A stretch of DNA of 64,000 nt from Oscillospiraceae bacterium (GCA_018380115.1 JAGZUF010000009.1:62001-126000); one strand, 5' to 3'. Shown: positions 1 to 9,135, numbered from the stretch's first letter. A program made the numbers and translations. Notes: a model not told the origin generated them from the letters alone.

Positions 1-179
1 TCAAAGCAAAGCAGATAAACGGCGATGGCGGCAAAGGCCAGAATAGCTGCCGATTCCAGCAGCATGGAAATGGAAATGCTGGTGATAGCGGCATTTTCCC
101 ACACATATTTCTGCAGGAACATCTGCAAAACCGTGTAGGCGGCAAAAAATGCGCCCGAGATCAACTGGTTTTTCTTCAA
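1..179 (-). CDS. N-terminus of a polytopic membrane protein (partial, runs off the left edge)
   Basis: The minus-strand frame opening with TTG at 179-177 reads as 59 residues without a stop to the window edge. A GGAG Shine-Dalgarno sits 8 bases upstream. The peptide starts with a short basic/polar segment (KKNQ) followed by hydrophobic stretches rich in Ala, Ile and Leu, which look like the first two membrane helices. It lies downstream of gyrA on the same strand, about 110 bases away, so it could share that transcript. A competing longer frame over the same bases is Arg/His-rich and looks like a shadow. No family can be named from 59 residues. Confidence 0.55.
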   Translation of the reverse strand, partial: MKKNQLISGAFFAAYTVLQMFLQKYVWENAAITSISISMLLESAAILAFAAIAVYLLCF

Positions 180-197
180 TGGTAAAACTCCTTTTTT

Positions 198-231
198 CCG
201 CGCTTTGCGCGGTTGCTCGCGCAAAGCGCGG
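198..231 (-). other. perfect 14-bp inverted repeat in the gyrA-membrane protein gap
   Basis: The arms 198-211 and 218-231 are perfect complements with a 6-base loop. On the minus strand the hairpin is followed by six A residues and then the ribosome binding site of the leftward membrane protein. The tail is not T-rich, so it is a poor intrinsic terminator for gyrA; a leader structure or processing site is equally possible. A second, shorter GC hairpin (244-251 with 261-268) lies between it and the gyrA stop codon and is followed by three T on the minus strand. Confidence 0.5.
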
Positions 232-286
232 CCTTATCCAAAGCGGCGGCCCGGAAAGAGCCGCCGCAGCGGGACTGATGGGGTAC

Positions 287-2827
287 TTATTCTTCGCTTT
301 CCTGTTCTTCGGCCTGCTCAAGGGCAGCGGCCTCCTCCGGGGTAAGCTCTGGCTCCTGTTCATCCTGCTCAGGCTTTGCAACCTCTTCCTCATCGCTGCG
401 CTCGGTTCGGGCTACTGTAACTACGCGGTCGCCCTCGGCAAGGCGCATCACGCGCACGCCGCTGCCATAGCGGCTTTGCACGTTGATATCCCCAGCATGC
501 ATGCGGATGATAATGCCCTCCAGACTGATGAGGATGATGTCGTCCTCCTCACTGATGACACGGATGCCCGCCACATGACCCTTTTCTCCATAGTTGCGGA
601 TGCCCTTGCCGCCGCGGTACTGCACGCGGTAATCTTCTATACGCGTGCGGCGGCCCTTGCCCTCTTCCGTCACGGTAAGCACTGTGGCGCCCTCGCGCAC
701 GATGCCAGCGCCCACCACCTCGTCGCCTTCGGCAAGGCGGATGGCTCGTACGCCTGTGGCCGTGCGGCCCAGCACGCGCAAATCGCTTTCTGCAAAGCGG
801 ATGGCCATACCCTGCTTTGTGGCCACGACCAGCTCGTTTTCGCCGCTGGTGATGCCGCTCCAGGCAAGGCGGTCGCCGTCGTTCAGGTTGATGGCAATAA
901 GGCCGGAGCGCCGGATATTTTCATAAGCGGAAAGCGGCGTGCGCTTGATAACACCCTGCTTTGTCAGCATGGCAAGGTAGCTTTCGCCCTCTGCCGCGCC
1001 TGCCGGCACACGAAGCATATTGGTGACGTTTTCCTCTGGCTGCAGCTGCAGAAGGTTTACGATATTCACGCCTTTTGAAGTGCGGCTGCCCTCATAAATC
1101 TGATAACCCTTCAGCCGGTGGATGCGCCCGCAGTCTGTCACAAAGAGGATATGGTCGTGTGTGGAGGCAAGGAACAGCTCTTCCACAAAATCCTCCTCTT
1201 TGCGGGAGAGCGCCGTGATGCCGCGGCCGCCCCGGCGCTGGGCCTGGTAGGTGTCTGCCGGCTGGCGCTTGATATAGCCCGCATGGGTAAGGGTGAACAC
1301 GCAGGTCTCCTCTGGAATAAGGTCCTCAATATCTACTTCACCCGAAACATGGGCAATTTCGGTGCGGCGCTCGTCGCCGTACTTTTCGCGCAATTCGTTC
1401 AGCTCATCCATTACAAGCTGCAGCACGCGCCTGTCATCCGCCAGCGTCTCGCGCCAGTCGGTTATTTTGGCGTGCAGCTCGCCCAGCTCATTTTCTATTT
1501 TCAGAATTTCCAGCCCTGCCAGCTGGCCAAGGCGGAAGGCACAGATGGCGGCAGCCTGCGGCTCGTCAAAATCAAATTTATCCATCACGGCCTGCTTTGC
1601 CTCTGCCTGGCCTCCCTTGCAGGCGCGGATGGTGGCGATAATTTCGTCCACAATATCGGTGGCGCGTTTCAGGCCCTCCAGAATATGCGCGCGCTCTTCT
1701 GCCTTTTTCAAATCATGCTGTGTGCGGCGGCGCACCACGGAATCCTGAAAATCGACATACTTCTGCAGCATGTCCTTCAGCGTCATTACCTTGGGCACGC
1801 CGCCGTCCAGCGCAAGCATGATGACGCCCACGGTGTCCTGAAGCTGTGTATAGCGGTACAGCTGGTTCAGCACCACCTGGGGGTTAGCCTCGCGCTTGAG
1901 CTCGATGACGATGCGCATGCCCTTGCGGTTCGACTCATCGTTCAGGTCTGAAATGCCCTCAATGCGCTTATCCTTCACAAGGTCTGCGATATTTTCTATC
2001 AGGCGCGCCTTGTTCACCATGTAGGGTATTTCGGTGACGATAATCTGAAAGCGCCCGTTTTTCTTTTCTTCTATTTCAGCGCGGCCGCGCAGGGTTATTT
2101 TTCCACGGCCCGTGGCATACGCCGCGCGTATACCGCTTCGGCCCATAATGATGCCGCCGGTGGGAAAATCCGGCCCTTTGATATGCTCCATCAGGCCGGC
2201 CAGTTCAATGTCCGGGTTCTCTATCAGGGCGGCAATGGCGTCCACCACCTCGCGCAGGTTGTGCGGGGGGATATTGGTGGCCATGCCCACGGCAATGCCG
2301 GTAGAGCCGTTTACCAGAAGGTTCGGCACACGGCAGGGCAGCACGCTTGGCTCCTGCTTCGATTCATCGAAGTTGGGCACAAAATCTACTGTGTCTTTGT
2401 CGATATCGCGCAGAAGCTCCACTGCAAGCCTGCTCATGCGGGCCTCTGTATAGCGGTATGCAGCAGGGGGGTCGCCGTCCACAGAACCGAAGTTGCCCTG
2501 CCCGTCCACCAGAGGGTAGCGCATGGAAAAATCCTGTGCAAGGCGCACCATTGCATCGTACACAGAGGCGTCGCCGTGCGGGTGGTAAGAGCCCAGCACG
2601 GCGCCCACCGTGTCGGCAGACTTGCGCGTGGGATGGCTTGGGTCGTTGCCGCGCTCGTGCATGGTGTACAGAATACGGCGGTGCACCGGCTTCAGGCCGT
2701 CGCGCACGTCGGGCAGCGCGCGCTGCGTGATGACGGACATGGAATAGTCGATGAAGGCAGATTCCATTTCATCGTTGATGTCCCTTACGATCAGGCGCGT
2801 GCCCTCGGTGATCGAATTTTCAATCAT
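287..2827 (-). CDS. gyrA: DNA gyrase subunit A
   Basis: The product of 846 residues is the breakage-reunion subunit of the type II topoisomerase that adds negative supercoils using ATP; it works as A2B2 with GyrB. Visible: the quinolone-determining loop HPHGDASVYD at residues 82-91, the catalytic tyrosine in the RYTEARM motif (Y126), and the GyrA box QRRGGRG that marks DNA-wrapping gyrases rather than topoisomerase IV. A beta-pinwheel domain follows and the tail is acidic and Glu-rich. The ATG at 2827 is preferred over a TTG five codons earlier because GGGAG lies 8 bases before the ATG. It follows gyrB with about 15 bases between, as in Bacillus. The residue matching E. coli Ser83 is Ala (A87). 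Confidence 0.97.
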   Translation of the reverse strand: MIENSITEGTRLIVRDINDEMESAFIDYSMSVITQRALPDVRDGLKPVHRRILYTMHERGNDPSHPTRKSADTVGAVLGSYHPHGDASVYDAMVRLAQDFSMRYPLVDGQGNFGSVDGDPPAAYRYTEARMSRLAVELLRDIDKDTVDFVPNFDESKQEPSVLPCRVPNLLVNGSTGIAVGMATNIPPHNLREVVDAIAALIENPDIELAGLMEHIKGPDFPTGGIIMGRSGIRAAYATGRGKITLRGRAEIEEKKNGRFQIIVTEIPYMVNKARLIENIADLVKDKRIEGISDLNDESNRKGMRIVIELKREANPQVVLNQLYRYTQLQDTVGVIMLALDGGVPKVMTLKDMLQKYVDFQDSVVRRRTQHDLKKAEERAHILEGLKRATDIVDEIIATIRACKGGQAEAKQAVMDKFDFDEPQAAAICAFRLGQLAGLEILKIENELGELHAKITDWRETLADDRRVLQLVMDELNELREKYGDERRTEIAHVSGEVDIEDLIPEETCVFTLTHAGYIKRQPADTYQAQRRGGRGITALSRKEEDFVEELFLASTHDHILFVTDCGRIHRLKGYQIYEGSRTSKGVNIVNLLQLQPEENVTNMLRVPAGAAEGESYLAMLTKQGVIKRTPLSAYENIRRSGLIAINLNDGDRLAWSGITSGENELVVATKQGMAIRFAESDLRVLGRTATGVRAIRLAEGDEVVGAGIVREGATVLTVTEEGKGRRTRIEDYRVQYRGGKGIRNYGEKGHVAGIRVISEEDDIILISLEGIIIRMHAGDINVQSRYGSGVRVMRLAEGDRVVTVARTERSDEEEVAKPEQDEQEPELTPEEAAALEQAEEQESEE

Positions 2828-2842
2828 AATATTAACTCCCAA

Positions 2843-4765
2843 TCAGATATCCAGGTTTGCATACTGCGCGTTTTGTTCAATAAACTCCTTGCGCGGCTCT
2901 ACTTTATCGCCCATCAGAATACTGAACGTCTCGTCCGCTTTCATGGCGTCTTCAATGGTTATCTGCACAATGACGCGGTTATCCGGGTCCATCGTCGTCT
3001 CCCAAAGCTGTTCGGGGTTCATTTCGCCAAGGCCCTTATAGCGGCTCACCTTTGTCCCTTGGCCCATTTCCTCCGACATGCTTGCCATTTCCACTTCATT
3101 GTAGGCATATTTTATCTTCTGGCCCTTCTGTATCTTGAACAGAGGCGGCTGTGCAATATATACATGCCCGTTTTCAATAAGCGGGCGCATGAAGCGGAAA
3201 AAGAACGTGAGCAGCAGCGTGCAGATATGGCTGCCGTCTACGTCGGCATCGGCCATGATGAACACTTTGTGGTAACGAAGCTTCGATAAATCAAATTCTT
3301 CCCCAATGCCGCAGCCCAGCGCCAGCACCACCGGCGTGAGCTTATCGTTGCCATACACCTTGTCGATGCGGGCCTTTTCCACGTTCAGCATTTTGCCCCA
3401 CAGAGGAAGGATGGCCTGAATATTCGAATCACGGCCCATCTTGGCCGAGCCGCCGGCCGAATCGCCCTCCACGATGAATATTTCGGTTTTAGAGGGGTCT
3501 TTTTCGCGGCAGTCCGCCAGCTTGCCGGGCATGCGGCTCGTCTCCAGCGCCGATTTGCGGCGCACAAGCTCCCTTGCCTTTTTTGCGGCTTCCCGCGCGC
3601 GGGCCGCCTGCATGGCCTTTTCATACACAGCCTTTGCCACAGCTGGGTTTTCTTCAAAAAATTCCTTCAGCTTGTCATACACCATGCCGGACACAAGCGT
3701 GCGTATTTCGGTATTGCCAAGCTTTGCCTTGGTCTGGCCTTCAAACTGGGCCTCTGTCAGCTTCACGCTAATGACAGCCGTGATACCCTCGCGCACGTCC
3801 GAACCGGAAAGGTTGTCGTCCTTTTCCTTAATATAGCCCTTTTCGCGGCCAAAATCATTGAACACGCGGGTAAGGGCCGCCTTAAAGCCCTCCTCATGGG
3901 TGCCGCCGTCCGGTGTTTCCACATTGTTGGCGAAAGATACCACGCGCTCGTTGAAGCTGTCGTTGTACTGAAGCGCCACTTCGGCCACAGAGTCGTTCAG
4001 CTGACCCTTTAGATAAATGACATCTGGATGAAGCACTTCCAGCTTGTTCTGCGTATTGATATACTCCACAAAGCTTCGGATGCCGCCCTCATAGCACATG
4101 CTCTCTGTTTTTTCCATACCGGGACGCTCATCTGTAAGAGTGATGCGCACACCGGCGTTCAAAAAAGCCTCTTCGCGCAGGCGGCGGCACAAAATGTCGT
4201 AGTCATATTCCAGCACTTCAAACATTTCAGGGTCCGGCTTAAAGGTGACGGTAGTGCCCGTCTGGCCGTCCGTGGGGCCAAGGTTTTTCAAATCGCCGTC
4301 CGGCACACCGCGGTGAAAGCTTTGCTGATAAGCGTTGCCGTCGCGGCGCACCACCACTTCCAGCCACTCACTCAGTGCGTTCACAACACTGGCGCCCACG
4401 CCGTGCAGGCCGCCCGACACCTTATAGCCGGAATTTTCGCCGCCAAATTTGCCGCCGGCGTGAAGCACGGTATATACCACGGTCACAGCGGGAATACCGA
4501 GCTTAGGCTGAATATCCACCGGGATGCCGCGGCCGTTATCCGTCACCTGAATGACATTGCCTTCCTTGATGGAAACCTCAATATGGTCGCAAAAGCCTGC
4601 CAGCGCCTCATCCACGCCGTTATCCACAATTTCATATACAAGGTGGTGCAGGCCGCGCGGGCCGGTGGAACCAATATACATGCCCGGGCGCTTGCGAACG
4701 GCCTCCAGCCCTTCCAGTACCTGGATCTGGCTGCCGTCGTATTCGTGCTGATTGTTCTGTGCCAT
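2843..4765 (-). CDS. gyrB: DNA gyrase subunit B
   Basis: This 640-residue product is the ATPase subunit of gyrase. The N-terminal GHKL ATP-binding domain shows RPGMYIGS and the VDNGVDEA and DNGRGIP motifs. The transducer follows, then a TOPRIM domain with EGDSAGGSA and the metal-binding DADVDGSHI. The C-terminal end contains the KGLGEMNPEQLWETTMDP block typical of GyrB. Length is normal for Firmicutes, without the extra insert of proteobacterial GyrB. The ATG at 4765 has GGAG 8 bases upstream and is chosen over an upstream in-frame GTG. It lies between remB and gyrA in a leftward gyrase block. Confidence 0.97.
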   Translation of the reverse strand: MAQNNQHEYDGSQIQVLEGLEAVRKRPGMYIGSTGPRGLHHLVYEIVDNGVDEALAGFCDHIEVSIKEGNVIQVTDNGRGIPVDIQPKLGIPAVTVVYTVLHAGGKFGGENSGYKVSGGLHGVGASVVNALSEWLEVVVRRDGNAYQQSFHRGVPDGDLKNLGPTDGQTGTTVTFKPDPEMFEVLEYDYDILCRRLREEAFLNAGVRITLTDERPGMEKTESMCYEGGIRSFVEYINTQNKLEVLHPDVIYLKGQLNDSVAEVALQYNDSFNERVVSFANNVETPDGGTHEEGFKAALTRVFNDFGREKGYIKEKDDNLSGSDVREGITAVISVKLTEAQFEGQTKAKLGNTEIRTLVSGMVYDKLKEFFEENPAVAKAVYEKAMQAARAREAAKKARELVRRKSALETSRMPGKLADCREKDPSKTEIFIVEGDSAGGSAKMGRDSNIQAILPLWGKMLNVEKARIDKVYGNDKLTPVVLALGCGIGEEFDLSKLRYHKVFIMADADVDGSHICTLLLTFFFRFMRPLIENGHVYIAQPPLFKIQKGQKIKYAYNEVEMASMSEEMGQGTKVSRYKGLGEMNPEQLWETTMDPDNRVIVQITIEDAMKADETFSILMGDKVEPRKEFIEQNAQYANLDI

Positions 4766-4843
4766 GCTCACTTCTCCAAACTTTTTTTCTTACCGTTTCA
4801 ACGCGGGCGCTGCAAAAGGCGCCCTCACAAGAAAGCGCCGCCG

Positions 4844-5110
4844 TTACAGCTCAATAAGCTGACGGCGCGCGCCGCTTCTTTTTTTCAATGTGGCCGCAGA
4901 TATCTGCGTGATATATACGCCCGAAGCCTGCCCCTGCGTGACAATGAAGCTTTTGGGCAGCTCGCCCGTCACATTCACCACGCGCCCGTCCTTTTCCGCG
5001 CGGGCCAAAAAATTCCGCGTGTGCTTGGAAAGGGTGGCGGTGTCAAGGTCGAAGATGCCCAAAATTTCCTTTGTGCGCAAAATAGTGTCCTGTCCGAGAT
5101 GCAGATACAT
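4844..5110 (-). CDS. remB: DUF370 / RemB-like protein
   Basis: This small 88-residue protein sits exactly where Bacillus has yaaB (remB), between recF and gyrB. The DUF370 family comprises small basic DNA-binding or scaffold proteins; the best studied, RemA and RemB of B. subtilis, activate matrix and osmoprotection genes. The sequence has the family's opening strand (YLHLGQDTILRTKEILGIFDL) and a VTGELPKSFIVT segment before a basic C-terminus. The ATG at 5110 has GGGAGG 5 bases upstream and matches the usual MYLHLG start. Its target in this organism cannot be read from the sequence. Confidence 0.85.
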   Translation of the reverse strand: MYLHLGQDTILRTKEILGIFDLDTATLSKHTRNFLARAEKDGRVVNVTGELPKSFIVTQGQASGVYITQISAATLKKRSGARRQLIEL

Positions 5111-5128
5111 ATTTTCCTCCCGCACATG

Positions 5129-6217
5129 TTATGGTTCTTCAAAAATTTCGCCCTGCTTTACATACAGCACTTTGCCGTCTGTTTTGCAGAACAGCCCTGC
5201 GTCACAGGCTGTGACAATAGTCTGCCGCTGTTCCATGCGGCTCAACAGATAGCTTTGGCGCATATCATCCAGTTCACTCAGCACATCGTCCAAAAGCATC
5301 ACCGGGTGCTGGCCCGTGACGCTCTGCGCCGCGGCGGCCTCCGCCAGCTTCAGGCTCAGCACAGCCGAGCGCTGCTGGCCCTGACTTGCAAACAGCTTTG
5401 CCTGCCTGCCGCTCAGGATGATGTCGAAATCTTCCCTGTGCGGGCCTGCGGTGCAGAAGCCGGCCGCAATATCGCGGCTGCGCGTCTCTTTCAGCTTATG
5501 GGCAAGGCCGCGGGCATCGTAAGAGGGAAGATAGCATATCTCCATCTCTTCGCGCCCCTGTGAGATATCGCGGTAATTTTCACGCACCAGCGGGGCCAGA
5601 AGCTCCAGATAGGCGCGCCTCTTTTCACTTACCTGCTGGCCGGCCTCGCTCAGCTTTTCGTCAAACACATCCAGCAGCTCGGCGCCGCCAAAGGTGGCGT
5701 AATAATTTTTCAAAAGCGCGTTTTTCTGTGTGACAAGGCGCGTGTATTTCCGCAGCAGGGAAAGATACCCCGGGTAAAGCTGGCACAGCGCCGCATCCAA
5801 AAAACGGCGCCGCCCGTCCGGGCTGCCTTTGACAAGGCTGAGATGCCCAGGGTCAAACACAACGGCCGTAAACGTTCCTGCAATGGAGGCGGCGCGGGCA
5901 TACTCCACGCCGTTTACTTTGGCCCGGCGGCCTTTTTTTTCGCAGCTTTCGCCGGCCACTGTAATACGGATATCCTTTTCCATGCCGCCGCACTCTGCGC
6001 TGCCCTGCACCACGGCAAATTCTTCGCCCTGGCGGATAAGCTGTGCATCCTTGGCATTGCGGAAGCTTTTTGAGCCTGTCAGAAGCCACACGGCCTCCAG
6101 CAGATTTGTTTTTCCCTGTCCGTTTTCGCCGCAAAGCACTGTCAGCTCTTCGCCCGGGGTAAACCGGGCAGCACGGATATTGCGGTAATTTTCCACGCAG
6201 AGGCTGTGCAGCTTCAC
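5129..6217 (-). CDS. recF: DNA replication and repair protein RecF
   Basis: RecF (362 residues) is an SMC-like ABC ATPase that helps RecO/RecR load RecA at single-strand gaps. Visible: a Walker A in GENGQGKTNLLEA near residue 35, the FDPGHLSLVKGSPDGRRRFLD block, the signature GQQRS-VLSLKLAEA, and the Walker B LLDDVLSELD near the C-terminus. The GTG at 6217 is chosen because it gives the conserved KLHSLCVENYRN start and overlaps the S4 gene stop by four bases (GTGA), suggesting translational coupling. It belongs to the dnaA-dnaN-S4-recF series. Confidence 0.95.
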   Translation of the reverse strand: MKLHSLCVENYRNIRAARFTPGEELTVLCGENGQGKTNLLEAVWLLTGSKSFRNAKDAQLIRQGEEFAVVQGSAECGGMEKDIRITVAGESCEKKGRRAKVNGVEYARAASIAGTFTAVVFDPGHLSLVKGSPDGRRRFLDAALCQLYPGYLSLLRKYTRLVTQKNALLKNYYATFGGAELLDVFDEKLSEAGQQVSEKRRAYLELLAPLVRENYRDISQGREEMEICYLPSYDARGLAHKLKETRSRDIAAGFCTAGPHREDFDIILSGRQAKLFASQGQQRSAVLSLKLAEAAAAQSVTGQHPVMLLDDVLSELDDMRQSYLLSRMEQRQTIVTACDAGLFCKTDGKVLYVKQGEIFEEP

Positions 6218-6423
6218 GGCGCGCACACCTCAATGCTTTCGTTTTGAAACAGCACCGTGTCGCCGGGGCGTATTTTTCTGCCCCGCATGGTGCACACCTC
6301 GCCGTTTACTTTCACAAGACCTTCCAGCACGGCATTTTTTGCCTCGCCGCCTGTGGCGCACAGGTTTGCAAATTTCAAAAGCGCGTCCAGCTTGATAAAT
6401 TCCGTATGGATGCTTATTTTCAT
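6214..6423 (-). CDS. yaaA: S4-domain RNA-binding protein (YaaA type)
   Basis: The 69-residue protein is almost entirely one S4 RNA-binding fold, with the typical LDALLKFANLCATGGEAKNAVLEGLVKVNGE core and a RKIRPGD turn. In Firmicutes this small gene is nearly always found between dnaN and recF, and its B. subtilis counterpart is linked to ribosome assembly. Its stop codon overlaps the recF GTG start. The spacing to dnaN is 13 bases, so the three genes are probably co-transcribed. Confidence 0.9.
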   Translation of the reverse strand: MKISIHTEFIKLDALLKFANLCATGGEAKNAVLEGLVKVNGEVCTMRGRKIRPGDTVLFQNESIEVCAP

Positions 6424-6436
6424 AACCTGCCCGCCC

Positions 6437-7537
6437 TTAATCGTTTTTGAAGCGCACGGGAAGCACCAGGAACAGGAAATTGCCGCCGTCTTTTGCCGTT
6501 ACCTTTACGGGGGACAACGGGCCGGACATTTCCATCACAATTTTATCGCAGCGGGAATAGCGCAACGCGTCCAGCAGATAGCGGTTGTTAAAGCCTATTT
6601 CTACGCTTTCACCCTCCATCTCTGCGGGCAGCTCGTCCACCACCTTGCCCAGCGTTGTCTGGCAGCGCACGGTGATGTTGCCGTCGAATGTGATGCGCAA
6701 TGGGTTTTTCAGGCGCTCGGTGATGATAAGGCTTGCGCGCTCGATGGTGTTTACAAAATCGCGCACGTCCACCGTGACGCGCGTTTTGAACCCCTCGGGG
6801 ATGACGCGCTTGTAATCCAGAAATTCGCCCTCTATCAGGCGGCTGATAACAGTGTATTTTGCGTTAGAGAACACCACAAAGCGGCGGTTTGCCGCCACAT
6901 GCACCACACCGTCCTCTTCCCCAAACAGCTTTACCACTTCGCTGAGCGTTTTTGCCGGAATGATGATGCTGATATCCTTTGTCGCCTTCACCGGCTTTTC
7001 AATAATAGCAAGGCGGTAGCCGTCCAGCGCCACCACAGTCAGCTTTTCCGGCTCAATGGCGAACAGCTCGCCCGTATGCGCCGGCTTTTTATCGTCGGTA
7101 GAGACGGCGTACAGCGTGGTTTCCACCATTTCCTGCAAATCTGCCGTGTCAATATCCAGCGTCTGGTCTGCGCCCGGGTTCGGCAGCGCGGGGAAATCGC
7201 CGGGGTTCAGCGTCATAATGTCGAACTCTGTAATGCCGCCTTTTACTGTGGCAACACCGGTGTCAAGGCAGGTTATCTCAACTTCGTCGCTGGAAAGGCG
7301 GCGCACCATATCGCCCAAAAGCTTTGCGGGCAACACGGTTTCGCCCGGCTCCAGCACGTTGGCCTCCACTGTGGTGGTAATGCCCATCTCAAGGTCATAT
7401 CCCGTCAGTGTAAGGGCAAAACCCTCTGCTTTGCACAGGATGCCCTCCAGCACCGGCACGCTGGAGCGCTGGGTAACTGCCTTGGATACACCGGTAACGG
7501 CGTTTGAAAGAACGTTTCTGTCGCAGATGAATTTCAT
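6437..7537 (-). CDS. dnaN: DNA polymerase III beta subunit (sliding clamp)
   Basis: The 366-residue product forms the homodimeric clamp that tethers DNA polymerase III to DNA. It begins with the typical MKFICDRNVLSNAVTGVSKAV and has three repeated clamp domains; the C-terminus ends in a hydrophobic FLVLPVRF strand as in other clamps. GGAAGG lies 7 bases before the ATG. It is the first gene left of oriC and follows dnaA in the same direction, the usual Firmicutes arrangement. Confidence 0.97.
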   Translation of the reverse strand: MKFICDRNVLSNAVTGVSKAVTQRSSVPVLEGILCKAEGFALTLTGYDLEMGITTTVEANVLEPGETVLPAKLLGDMVRRLSSDEVEITCLDTGVATVKGGITEFDIMTLNPGDFPALPNPGADQTLDIDTADLQEMVETTLYAVSTDDKKPAHTGELFAIEPEKLTVVALDGYRLAIIEKPVKATKDISIIIPAKTLSEVVKLFGEEDGVVHVAANRRFVVFSNAKYTVISRLIEGEFLDYKRVIPEGFKTRVTVDVRDFVNTIERASLIITERLKNPLRITFDGNITVRCQTTLGKVVDELPAEMEGESVEIGFNNRYLLDALRYSRCDKIVMEMSGPLSPVKVTAKDGGNFLFLVLPVRFKND

Positions 7538-7772
7538 AGCGGTTCCTTCCTTTTTTCGATTTCTGAAAGCTTTAACTTTTTATAAACTCGTCATAGTAGT
7601 AGGGGCTGTGGAATTGTGGAAAGTGTGCCGCCGCCCCTGCCGCTGCGGGAAAAACGAAGTGTGTTTTCTATTTTTAATTGCTGTGGAAAATATGTTGAGG
7701 CAGGCACCATAAAAAAGACGGTGTCAGTTTCTGTGGAAAATACATGTTGAATGTGGAAACTTCTGTGGAAAA
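7538..7772. other. oriC: chromosomal replication origin (oriC), dnaA-dnaN intergenic
   Basis: Six DnaA-box-like 9-mers, all in the same orientation, lie in this 235-base gap: TGTGGAATT 7607-7615, TGTGGAAAG 7615-7623, TGTGGAAAA 7682-7690, TGTGGAAAA 7732-7740, TGTGGAAAC 7752-7760 and TGTGGAAAA 7764-7772. They differ from the classical TGTGGATAA by A for T at position 7. AT-rich stretches at 7561-7590 and 7664-7681 are candidates for the unwinding element. Position between dnaA and dnaN and the outward gene polarity on both sides support the call. Origin firing itself is inferred. Confidence 0.85.
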
Positions 7773-9080
7773 TCAGGTGCGGATGTTTTTGATAATGTCC
7801 TCCACCGTTTCGCGCAGTGTTCTGTCGGCAGGAAAATGCTTTTGCACGTCGTTGATGCAGTACACAACAGTGGAATGGTCGCGCCCGCCGAATTCGCTGC
7901 CAATGTCCTCCATGCTCATGCCTGTAATTTCGCGCACAATATACATGGCCACCTTGCGGGCGGAAGAGACGGTGGCGCGCCGCGTGGGCCCACGCAGGGC
8001 CTCTGGCGTGGTGTTGTAAGTGCGCGCCACTTCGCCCAGTATTTTTTCCACCGTTACGGGCACGGGCTGCGTCTCGCTGAGAATATCCTTAATGGCGTTC
8101 TGCGCCGCACCTATCACAGGCTGAATTCCCTCCAGCTTGCGGTAGGCGTCCAGCTTTTTCACGGCGCCCTCCAGCTGGCGGATGTTGTTTTTCAGGCGGT
8201 TGGCAATATATTCTGCCACATCGTCCGGCATATCCAGGCCAAGCAGGTCTGCCTTGCGGCGGATGATGGCCACGCGCGTTTCAAAATCGGGCGGCTGAAT
8301 ATCGGCGATAAGCCCCATTTCAAAGCGCGTGCGCAGCCTGTCCTCCAGGCTTTTTATCTCGCGCGGGGCACGGTCGGATGCAAGCACAATCTGCTTGCCG
8401 GAATTGTAAAGCGTGTTGAAGGTGTGGAAAAATTCCTCCTGCGTGGATTCCTTTCCCCCAATAAACTGAATATCATCCACCAGAAGCACATCCGCCGCGC
8501 GGTATTTGTTGTGAAACTGCGAGGTGGTGTTGTCATGGATGGCGCTGATAATTTCGTTTGTAAATTTTTCACCGTCCACATAGACGATATTGAAATCGGG
8601 GTGGTTTTTCTCCACCTCGCTTTTGATGGCGTGCAAAAGGTGCGTTTTGCCCAGGCCGGAGCCGCCCCAGATGAACAGAGGGTTATATGCCCCGGAGGGG
8701 TTTGCTGCCACGGCCTGTGCGGCTGCGTGCGCAAATTTGTTGGTAGAACCCACAATAAAGTTTTCAAAGGTGAAGGCATAGTTCCCGCCGGAGGGGGCCG
8801 CCTGCGCAGCGCTGGGGGCCGGGGCAGAAGCCTTCTGCGGCAGGGTGAACTCTATTTCCACTTCAAAGCCCAGAAGTTCGCGGAAGGCGTCCTGCAAAAG
8901 CTGAAGGTAGCGGTTTTCCAGCGTGTTTTTCACAAATTCGCTGCGCACGCTGAGAAGAGCCTTGTTTCCGTCGAAGGAGACAGGCTCGATGTCATTGATG
9001 AAAAGGTTGTACGTTGCAATGACGACGTGTTCTTTGCAGTATTCCTTTACTGCGGCGAATACTTCATCAAAAGAATCCAT
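7773..9080 (-). CDS. dnaA: chromosomal replication initiator DnaA
   Basis: DnaA is the AAA+ initiator that binds DnaA boxes and opens oriC. Domain I is at the N-terminus (MDSFDEVFAAVKEYCKEH), followed by a short Ala/Pro linker. The AAA+ core shows Walker A GGSGLGKTHLL and Walker B LLVDDIQFI. The C-terminal DNA-binding domain carries the signature GRDHSTVVYCI. The ATG at 9080 matches the family's usual start, giving 435 residues, but its Shine-Dalgarno (GGAAGG) is 14 bases away. An in-frame ATG at 9125 would extend the protein by 15 residues but lies only about 10 bases after the -10 box, so I prefer 9080. Confidence 0.95.
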   Translation of the reverse strand: MDSFDEVFAAVKEYCKEHVVIATYNLFINDIEPVSFDGNKALLSVRSEFVKNTLENRYLQLLQDAFRELLGFEVEIEFTLPQKASAPAPSAAQAAPSGGNYAFTFENFIVGSTNKFAHAAAQAVAANPSGAYNPLFIWGGSGLGKTHLLHAIKSEVEKNHPDFNIVYVDGEKFTNEIISAIHDNTTSQFHNKYRAADVLLVDDIQFIGGKESTQEEFFHTFNTLYNSGKQIVLASDRAPREIKSLEDRLRTRFEMGLIADIQPPDFETRVAIIRRKADLLGLDMPDDVAEYIANRLKNNIRQLEGAVKKLDAYRKLEGIQPVIGAAQNAIKDILSETQPVPVTVEKILGEVARTYNTTPEALRGPTRRATVSSARKVAMYIVREITGMSMEDIGSEFGGRDHSTVVYCINDVQKHFPADRTLRETVEDIIKNIRT

Positions 9081-9135
9081 GTTTGGTTTCACAGCCTTCC
9101 ATAGCGTTTCTGGACAGGAATCCATATATGTTCAA

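Noticed and set aside
149..1951. Long plus-strand frames opposite gyrA
   Set aside because: They are His/Ala/Cys-rich mirror frames of a highly conserved gene, with no ribosome binding site or family features. The same holds for long frames opposite gyrB, recF, dnaN, dnaA, mnmG, nifJ and the ABC genes.
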